A DNA stretch of 17,993 nt from Suillus spraguei (lineage: Eukaryota; Basidiomycota; Agaricomycetes; Boletales; Suillaceae): positions 1 through 17,993 of the forward strand of contig JABCPU010001039.1 of assembly GCA_016800925.1 (NCBI GenBank), written 5' to 3'. How positions within the stretch are numbered: the first letter of the stretch is position 1; the number at the start of each line of letters is the position of its first letter. The position numbers and the translations under genes were made by a program. The notes under the pieces were generated by a model, which was not told the DNA's origin, did no database searches, and was given only the letters and a program-made list of their open reading frames with translations. This document shows, in pieces, positions 9,474-15,295 of the stretch.

Positions 9474-9638
9474 TTATCCGATAGCATCATAAAAGATCTC
9501 TTCATCTTCATCAGGAAGTTCAGTTATAGAAGCGGTTATAGGGATTTCAATGGTGTTTGTGTTTGTCTTAGCGCTGGGTTTAGACGCTTTAGGGAAATTG
9601 AGAAAGGAGTAATGATTTGTATTTGGAATTCGTGACAC
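9474..9638 (-). CDS. Short conserved frame ending ELPDEDEEIFYDAIG, left copy
   Basis: In element sense an open frame runs from the arm boundary to a TAA about 10 bases before the LTR-like block. It includes RIPNTNHYSF, a Ser/Thr-rich stretch and a strongly acidic end. The frame stays open into the spacer (MLAFVYELPGS). The same C-terminus is found in the right copy at 9803-9970. The position right before an LTR-like block recalls the tail of an LTR-retroelement polyprotein, but I recognise no domain. Confidence 0.4.
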   Translation of the reverse strand: MSRIPNTNHYSFLNFPKASKPSAKTNTNTIEIPITASITELPDEDEEIFYDAIG

Positions 9639-9802
9639 AGATCCAGGTAACTCATATACAAATGCCAGCAATCCGACACAAACAAAGCATCTCTCAGAGG
9701 ACCTGGAATACGGGGGTCTTCAGTTGAAACCAAGCCTGACTAGAGCGCATCTACCCCAACAAGACATGGCAAAGAGATGCCTCGATGTCGTCCAAGATTC
9801 AG
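9639..9802. other. Unpaired 164-bp centre of the inverted repeat
   Basis: This sequence has no mirror partner. It is bounded on both sides by the inward-facing boundary gtgtcacgaattcc. No promoter or RNA is evident. A minus-strand frame through it (VSTEDPRIPGPLRDALFVSD) is open into the left arm, but I do not recognise it. It may be host DNA trapped between two insertions or the asymmetric remainder of an inverted duplication. Confidence 0.8.
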
Positions 9803-9970
9803 GTGTCACGAATTCCAAATACAAATCATTACTCCTTTCTCCAATTTCCCCTAAAGCGTCTAAACCCAGCGCTAAGACAAACACAAACACCATTGGAAAT
9901 CCCTATAACCGCTTCTATAACTGAACTTCCTGATGAAGATGAAGAGATCTTTTATGATGCTATCGGATAA
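9803..9970 (+). CDS. Short conserved frame ending ELPDEDEEIFYDAIG, right copy
   Basis: A frame reading RIPNTNHYSFLQFP, then a Pro/Thr/Asn-rich stretch, then IPITASITELPDEDEEIF, ends with TAA at 9968-9970, 10 bases before TGTCAC. It matches the left copy at its C-terminus, with a frame slip in the middle. Function unknown; it could be a fragment of another retroelement's polyprotein retained upstream of the LTR-like block. Confidence 0.4.
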   Translation: MSRIPNTNHYSFLQFPLKRLNPALRQTQTPLEIPITASITELPDEDEEIFYDAIG

Positions 9971-9980
9971 GATAAGATAG

Positions 9981-10275
9981 TGTCACGTGATCTTAGAACC
10001 TCTAGAATTGATGTCATAACAATGTCACAATCATCACATCGTACGATTCTCATTTCTATTTTATGATTGGCTAGTAGTTTCAAACTCAGTTTATATCTCA
10101 GTTTCAATATGTGTATATAGTTAGCTAGTTTCGCTGTAGTAGTTCTTTAGTTCAACCTCTTGTATCTACACTTGTAGCAATCCAAGACGTCCTGCTCCTT
10201 CATCTTTCTCTGTGACAATCCTAGTTTGAGTCCTAGTCTCTGCCCTAGCATTAATTCGTTTTGTGGGTTGTGACA
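9981..10275 (+). promoter_or_regulatory. LTR-like block TGTCAC...GTGACA with TATA, right copy
   Basis: The 295-base block starts TGTCACGTGATC and ends GGGTTGTGACA, so it has TG...CA ends inside inverted hexamers, the form of an LTR. It is non-coding, AT-rich in the first half, has a TATA motif at 10114-10119, and is pyrimidine-rich after that. It sits 27 bases before the gag start codon. No primer-binding site is obvious after it, and the bases flanking it (gatag and tcagg) are not a duplication. Either it is the native 5' leader of the YR element or an LTR remnant serving as promoter. Confidence 0.55.
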
Positions 10276-10302
10276 TCAGGTCTGCCAAAGGAACAAAATT
10301 TG

Positions 10303-11379
10303 ATGCCTCCTATGTTATCTGTGGGATCATCAAAGAAAGCTTACCCCTTGGCTCAGGGAAGACCCGTCCATTATCGTGGCTATCTACCTTACAATGCTTG
10401 ATGAATGGGAGTCAGAACAAAATCAGGCTGGACAAAGAGCAGCGGGCACATCCAGAGTACGACGTTCAGCAGAAGCCAACGTCTGATCCCGCACAGATTG
10501 AAGAAGAGTTACTGCAGAGGATAACAGGAGTCAATGAGTCAGCGTCGAGCCAGGAGAACCTGCTCATAAACGACCTAAACTTGACTTTACCTGTCTTGAA
10601 CTCAAATCAACAGTTAATGAGGAACCATCCAGGCCCCTATCAGCAAACCTCAGACAAACTGTCCATCTTACAAAATTGGGCACAGGATCAGAAACAAGCC
10701 AAACTCAAACTCATGTATCATGAATGGAGTCCAGAGTTTTATGAATCCGGATGGGCCGATATCATTGCCAGACGAAGCCTCAATCTTGATGCCATCCACA
10801 CCATCATCACTACATCAAGATCAGTTGATAAACATACAGAATCCATCGGAGATGTTGAATTTACCTATGGAGTCTCTGAAATGGCCACAAAGAAAATTAC
10901 CAAGCAAGGCCACTGGAATGCTGCATGGAACAGAGCCTCACGAGCTCTCAAATTTGCTTTCCCGTTCCACAGGCTGAACTTAATGCCTACTCAGAAACAT
11001 TAATGAACAATTCGATCAACAATCGGAAAGCTGCCATGAACGAGTCATCAGATATGACAAATCTGTCAGATTCAGAGTTGGAAACACTCGCAGGTATGAA
11101 TTGTCAGACTTTGAGTGCTTCAGGGACATCTACAGCTCTCACTTCTCCGCTGGAGGAAGACTGCATAATGAAACGGAGGAATCTAACAAATCCACTGGAG
11201 GAGGTCGAGAAAATGTCACCAAACGAGAACCCTGCCGTAAATGGAATAATGGTGAATGCACACGCAGTGCAGCCACCTGTCGTTACGCACATGTCTGCAA
11301 TGTCAACAAAATGGACGTATCTGTGCGTCATCATGTCAAAACAAAACATCATGAGGACGGGAACACTAAATCAGCCTGA
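10303..11379 (+). pseudogene. gag: gag with CCCH zinc finger, right copy, frame-broken
   Basis: The frame would give roughly 358 residues from the ATG at 10303, chosen because it is in frame with MLSVGSSKKAYPLAQG. Regions in order: basic N-terminus; acidic segment (QIEEELLQRITGVNESASSQ); a long middle (SGWADIIARRSLNLDAIHTI); a basic patch (EMATKKITKQGHWNAAWNRA); then RYELSDFECFRDIYSSHFS. A C-X7-C-X6-C-X3-H zinc finger follows (CRKWNNGECTRSAATCRYAH), then a His-rich tail ending at TGA 11377-11379. Breaks are seen near 10401 (extra T), near 10478, near 10969 (missing G: ttccacagg against ttccgacagg in the left copy), near 10995, near 11305 and near 11325. Nearly all are single bases and most are open in the other copy. 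The stop overlaps the open region of pol, which is in a different frame. Confidence 0.75.
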
Positions 11380-11380
11380 A

Positions 11381-14194
11381 AAATACCTTAAACGTCCGCG
11401 TTTTTGCCGAGGGCTGATTTGGTCGCCAACCGATAATTCATTTAGCCCAACCACACATTCTACAGAGTATGCGGATCCTGTCCCAGAGGCTCCTACTTAC
11501 CTTATGGACAGTGATGCAGCCCGCACAGTATGCAATCATCCAGATCTCTTCAAAATAGTAACACCAATCAACATTGATCGGTTTCAAGTTCTCCTTGCTG
11601 ACCATCCAAATCAACCTTTCATTTTGTCGTGTGTCGAGCCTTACGTGAAGGTTTTTGGCCATGGGCAGATGCTTCGGATGAGTCATATCCCTCTATAAAC
11701 GATAACTCAATGCACACCTGTGCAAAATCAGCGGATCAAGAAAAGTTTATTGAGGAACAGCTACGAGAAGAAATACGTCTTGGACGTGTATCAGAGTTTT
11801 GGTCCAGATTTATTCCCCGGAATGTACAGTGTGCCAATGCATACCGTCCCTAAACCCAATTCGGATAAACTACGCCTTGTAGTGGATCACACAGCAGGAG
11901 AATACTCGCTGAACTCCATGATTGATTCAGATGCCGTTAGAGGCACCAAACTTGACGGTTTGCATTCGCTTGGTGCTTCCCTGCTGCAATTTCGACAAGA
12001 ACATCCTAATGATAAATTGGTCCTTTTTAAATCGGATGTTTCTCAAGCTTTTCGGCGCTTACCTATGCACCCGCTGTGGCAAACCAAGCAAGTGCTAACG
12101 GTACAAGGTCAACGTCATGTGGATCGTTGCAATAACTTTGGAGGACGAGGATCCCCTAAGGTCTGGATCTCGTTTATGTCACTGGTCACTTGGATTGCAA
12201 TTCATCGCATGCTTATCGATGCTCTTAAACTTTATATGGACGACTCTTTTTCATTTGAGCTAGCAGAGCGTATGTTGTACTATTCGCCTTATCAAACTGA
12301 CTACCCTGAGAAACAGACTCGTCTGTTACAACTCTGGGACGAGCTCGGAATCCCTCATGATCGTCCCAAACAACTCTTTGGTTCAACTCTGACCATTATT
12401 GGTTTCGACGTCGACCCTAACGCTATGTCTGCTACTTTGCCGAGGCACAAAAAGAATGAGTTGATCAAGCATCTACGTGACTTTGCCTGTAAAAACTATC
12501 GTTGGACGCTTCGCGAATATCAACAGCTTGCCGGATGGTGCGAATGGAGTTTCAATATTTTCCCTTTGCTCAAACCAGGACTTTCGGCTGTGTATGAGAA
12601 GATTCGCGGGAAAATTCAACCACGCGCACGCCTTCATGTCAACAATCCTATCATTTGCGAACTCACTTGGATGGCTGATCATATGGAACATTTACCTGGG
12701 CTCATGTTTTACAAATCTTTGGATTTTGATCCATCATCTGATGATGTCGTGGTTGCTTATACCGACGCATCTGGTGTAGGAATGGGTCTCTGGTTCCCTC
12801 ATGATAACTTTGCGGGTCAATCATCTTTGCCTGCGGATGCTCCTAAAAACACCATCTTTTTCTTTGAAGCATTGGCGGTTTGCTCCGCAATTCACGCAAT
12901 CCCTAACATGACAGAAGTCCCACCCCGAATGCTCATATACACCGATAACACAAATACAGTGTCGATGTTCAACTCTCTCCGTGCGCATCCTCCTTATAAT
13001 TCCATCATGCTCTCGGCAATGGATGTTCTACTCGAGTATGAGGTGGACTTACGTGTAGAGCACATTAGTGGATGTGAGAATATGGTTGCAGACGCACTCT
13101 CACGATTTCAAAACGAAAGAGTTTTGGAGTTGGCACCAGATGCCAGCTTTTTTGATTTCGAACCCCCTCGGAATGCGCTGGGGGCAGCAAAAAAATGATG
13201 CAAGTTTCACTATCATCCAGGCAGCCTGTACGGCAAGCCTGGACACACGAGCGTCTCTTATACGAACGTTCAGTGGGCTTGGTTTTGCTATTGATTCCAC
13301 TACTGCGTCTGTTTACGACTCACATCTCAACTCTTACATCACTTTCTGTCGGCTGCACCACCTCCCTATTGATCCCACAGTGGATACATTATCTTTTTGT
13401 TGTATGGTTATCACACCATATTGAACCGCGGTCAGTTGACTCATATCTTTCGGGCATCGCCAGTCGGCTAGAGGACACATACCCCATGGTACGGGCCGCG
13501 ACGTTCACCCTTGGTTGCACGGACTCTCCGTGGTTGCAAACGCCGTATGTCAAAACCAATACAAAGGAAGTTACCTTTGTGTGTGGATGACTTGCAACGT
13601 GTGCGCTTGTTTTTTGGTTCTTCACTGCAACATGATGATAGTCTCTTCCTTGCCCTGTTATTCACCGGTTTTGCAACACTCCAACGTCTTGGAGAATTGA
13701 CCTGGCCAGATGCAATCAGCCATCAGACTTACCGGAAGGTGCCTTTACGACACACACTCACTATCACCGACACCGCCATGTCATATACACTGCCTTCCCA
13801 GAAGAATGACAGTTTGGGGACTGGCACCACTATCCTCATCCCGTCACGTTCTGTTATTGATTTGGATCCTCTTCCGCTCATCCATTGCTATTTGACGTTT
13901 CGTGACACTGCATTTCCAAGTCGGCCGGCACTTTGGTTGTCGAGCACGGGCGCCATACCAACTAGAAGTTGGTTCTTACGACGCTTACGTCGACACTGTG
14001 GTAACGCGATGTCAGGACATTCAATGAGGGCTGGAGGTGCAACTGCACTTGCGATTGCGGGAATGGCTCCAGACCTTATTCAGGCAGCAGGTCGGTGGTC
14101 CTCTGATGAATTCAGAAAGTATATCCGCCAGCATCCTTTTCTGCTCAACGCTTTACTACACGGCTCGGCTCGTGAACGCAACCCTGCTACATGA
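11381..14194 (+). CDS. pol: pol polyprotein: reverse transcriptase, RNase H and tyrosine recombinase (right copy)
   Basis: The protein begins without its own early ATG just after the gag stop (KYLKRPRFCRGLIWSP), so translation probably depends on frameshifting, or on the ATG at 11503. RT: VPKPNSDKLRLVVDHTAGEY, motif A FKSDVSQAFRRLPMHP, and YMDD at 12233-12244. RNase H: AYTDASGVGMG (Asp), FFEALAVCSAIHA (Glu), IYTDNTNTVSMF (Asp), HISGCENMVADALSR (Asp); the DEDD set is complete. The 492-residue stretch 11720-13198 is uninterrupted. At 13190-13196 seven A residues shift the frame; the left copy has an extra C there and reads on into YR. YR spans about 13200-14194: LQRLGELTWPD carries the first Arg, GHSMRAGG the HxxR, GRW the Trp, and KYIRQHP the nucleophile Tyr. 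Further slips lie near 11630, 11730, 13280, 13400 and 13510. Cytoplasmic reverse transcription and then nuclear recombination are expected from the family. Confidence 0.88.
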
Positions 14195-14231
14195 ACGGAT
14201 TGACTCACACATGACCTCATTCTTGACTCAG

Positions 14232-14287
14232 ACTGGATTTCGCCTAATCGCTTGTTTCGACTGGATTTCACCTACTCGCTGGCACCA
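14232..14287 (+). repeat. Two-unit imperfect repeat, 28-base period, after YR (right copy)
   Basis: Units begin at 14232 (gactggatttcgcctaatcg) and 14260 (gactggatttcacctactcg). The word 'gcctaatcgct' of the first unit recurs at 14549-14559, at the outer end of the copy. That hints at a short terminal repeat system. Confidence 0.65.
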
Positions 14288-14513
14288 TGACCACAAAAAA
14301 GAAAAAAACGTTATAAAAAATAAAATAAAATAGCCTTATAGCATTTCTATCGTGCCTCCGACACTCAATTCTGGTCTTTTCTTGCCTATTGAAGTCTGTC
14401 TCCTAGTTTTATTGCTCATTCTCAAGCACATCTTATCGAGTCTAGCATCTGTTTTGCCTTACACTGCCGTATCATGTACTTTTCGCTCTCTCAGTTCGCA
14501 ATAAAACTTGTCT

Positions 14514-14543
14514 GAGTCCCCCGAGTATGAAACTGGGGGACTC
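14514..14543 (+). terminator. GAGTCCCCC hairpin near the 3' end of the right copy
   Basis: GAGTCCCCC (14514-14522) pairs with GGGGGACTC (14535-14543) over a 12-base loop. Conserved in the left copy at 4892-4921; it lies 13 bases before the homology between copies ends. Confidence 0.55.
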
Positions 14544-14556
14544 CGCTTGCCTAATC

Positions 14557-15015
14557 GCTGTGAGACACCAGTGTAAATTGATTCAACAGTAATAGACCGA
14601 AACAGTTGGAGCCTTACGCCCAACAGTAAGTGACTGGATTGCCTCACGTGATTCTAATATCCCTAAACGGACTTATTCGTCACGTTACTCTGAGAATCCG
14701 CTCTTGATCCAAATTCAAACTCAGTTTTACCAGTCCTTCTATCGACGGTTTGCTCATAGATCACGAGTCTAGGTATTTCCCTCACCATGCCAGATCGGAT
14801 ATCTTGTTCCCATGGTCCCAATACTTGAAGCTCTGGAACTCATCTGCAGGGAAATCCTGCAGATAATTCCGGAGCTTCAAGTATGATAGGCAGGACCTGA
14901 CGGAACTAGTAACTGAGAGAGCTCAAGTGTTTTAAATAACTGGCTTCTACTGACCATCGTCGGACGATCGAACTGGATGAAATTGTCGTCACGATTGTAA
15001 AATACCTAGACTGCT
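14557..15015. other. Non-coding stretch between retrotransposon and formin
   Basis: No convincing coding frame was found. The only strong structure is the hairpin at 14821-14884. The region probably holds upstream sequence of the formin locus. A short frame (RRTIELDEIVVTIVKYLD, about 14960-15016) is open but not recognised. Confidence 0.55.
14821..14884. repeat. 64-base near-perfect foldback hairpin
   Basis: The left arm 14821-14850 (starting atacttgaagctc) pairs with the right arm 14856-14884 (ending gagcttcaagtat) around the 5-base loop gaaat. In 30 positions I see one bulged base, one T/G wobble-type difference and one mismatch. It could be a miniature foldback element, a structured RNA or an RNAi precursor. 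Confidence 0.85.
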
Positions 15016-15295
15016 ATGGCGGATGACTCGCTCATTGTACCCGTCCTGCTAGCTAATGGTCTGTTTCATCACTCAGCGTGTTATCCAATGCACTTGCCCA
15101 GGACCTTATCGGAGTACTTGCTGCTCAGCAGGAAGTGATATCTAGTGTCTCGGAGAGCTACAAGATACTGGCTGGGCCCTGCAGCACGTTCGTAGTCAAC
15201 CGAATGTCGTAAGTGGGAAGAGGCGGAACTCGAAGCTCTCGGGGATGGTGAGCAATCCAGTGTACATACATAATGTCTGCTAGTCTTGGAACTTA
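15016..15295 (+). other. Possible 5' coding exons upstream of the recognised formin sequence
   Basis: Short plus-strand frames have protein-like composition. One, about 15079-15210, includes ALAQDLIGVLAAQQEVIS and is helical; it is preceded by a candidate acceptor (tcatcactcag). Another, about 15165-15281, includes VSGKRRNSKLSGMVSNPVYI, a basic Ser-rich stretch. The second leads towards PPRPPNESG at 15296 and may be the true formin N-terminus. The frames do not join cleanly, so no model is offered. Confidence 0.35.

Larger units (their letters stand above)
4877..9638 (-). mobile_element. Tyrosine-recombinase retrotransposon (Ngaro-like), left copy
   Basis: This is the mirror copy of 9803-14556. 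In element orientation (minus strand) the order is a short conserved frame, an LTR-like block with TATA, gag with a CCCH finger, then pol with RT, RNase H and YR, and finally a 3' untranslated tail with a C/G-rich hairpin. YR retrotransposons (DIRS and Ngaro groups) integrate through a recombinase instead of an integrase and leave no target duplication. The gag, RT-RH, YR order and the lack of any recognised methyltransferase favour Ngaro. I could not identify the split direct repeats expected for Ngaro. More frame breaks are seen here than in the right copy. Confidence 0.85.
4877..14556. repeat. 9.7-kb inverted repeat, arms of about 4.76 kb, spacer 164 bp
   Basis: The left arm (4877-9638) is the reverse complement of the right arm (9803-14556), apart from scattered single-base differences, mostly indels. 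The homology stops sharply at both outer ends (after 'gcctaatc' in element sense) and both inner ends (before 'gtgtcacgaattcc'). Flanks differ: hAT DNA on the left, formin-proximal DNA on the right. Confidence 0.95.
9803..14556 (+). mobile_element. Tyrosine-recombinase retrotransposon (Ngaro-like), right copy
   Basis: The better preserved copy. The order is a short frame (9803-9970), an LTR-like block (9981-10275), gag (10303-11379) and pol with RT, RNase H and YR (11381-14194), followed by an A-rich 3' tail with a 28-base-period repeat and a terminal hairpin. All four RNase H carboxylates, the RT YMDD box and the YR Arg, HxxR, Trp and Tyr residues are visible. There is no integrase, protease or recognised methyltransferase. 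The right end lies a few hundred bases upstream of the formin gene. Confidence 0.87.

Noticed and set aside
9981..10275. Solo LTR of a Copia or Gypsy element as a firm call
   Set aside because: There is no flanking 5-bp duplication and no recognisable primer-binding site; only the TG...CA form, promoter-like content and position support it.
4877..14556. Palindrome as a simple fold-back read artefact
   Set aside because: A fold-back read would mirror the outer flanks too. Here the flanks differ sharply (hAT DNA against formin-side DNA) and the homology ends at matching element positions. A misjoin of two separate loci at the centre is still possible.
4877..14556. DIRS-group element with inverted terminal repeats
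   Set aside because: No methyltransferase-like domain, no inverted terminal repeats within one copy, and recombinase after RNase H all fit Ngaro better. I could not find the split direct repeats, so the subgroup stays tentative.
14459..14647. Minus-strand 62-residue frame at the right end of the retrotransposon
   Set aside because: Short, crosses the element boundary and the hairpin, and is not conserved at the left end.
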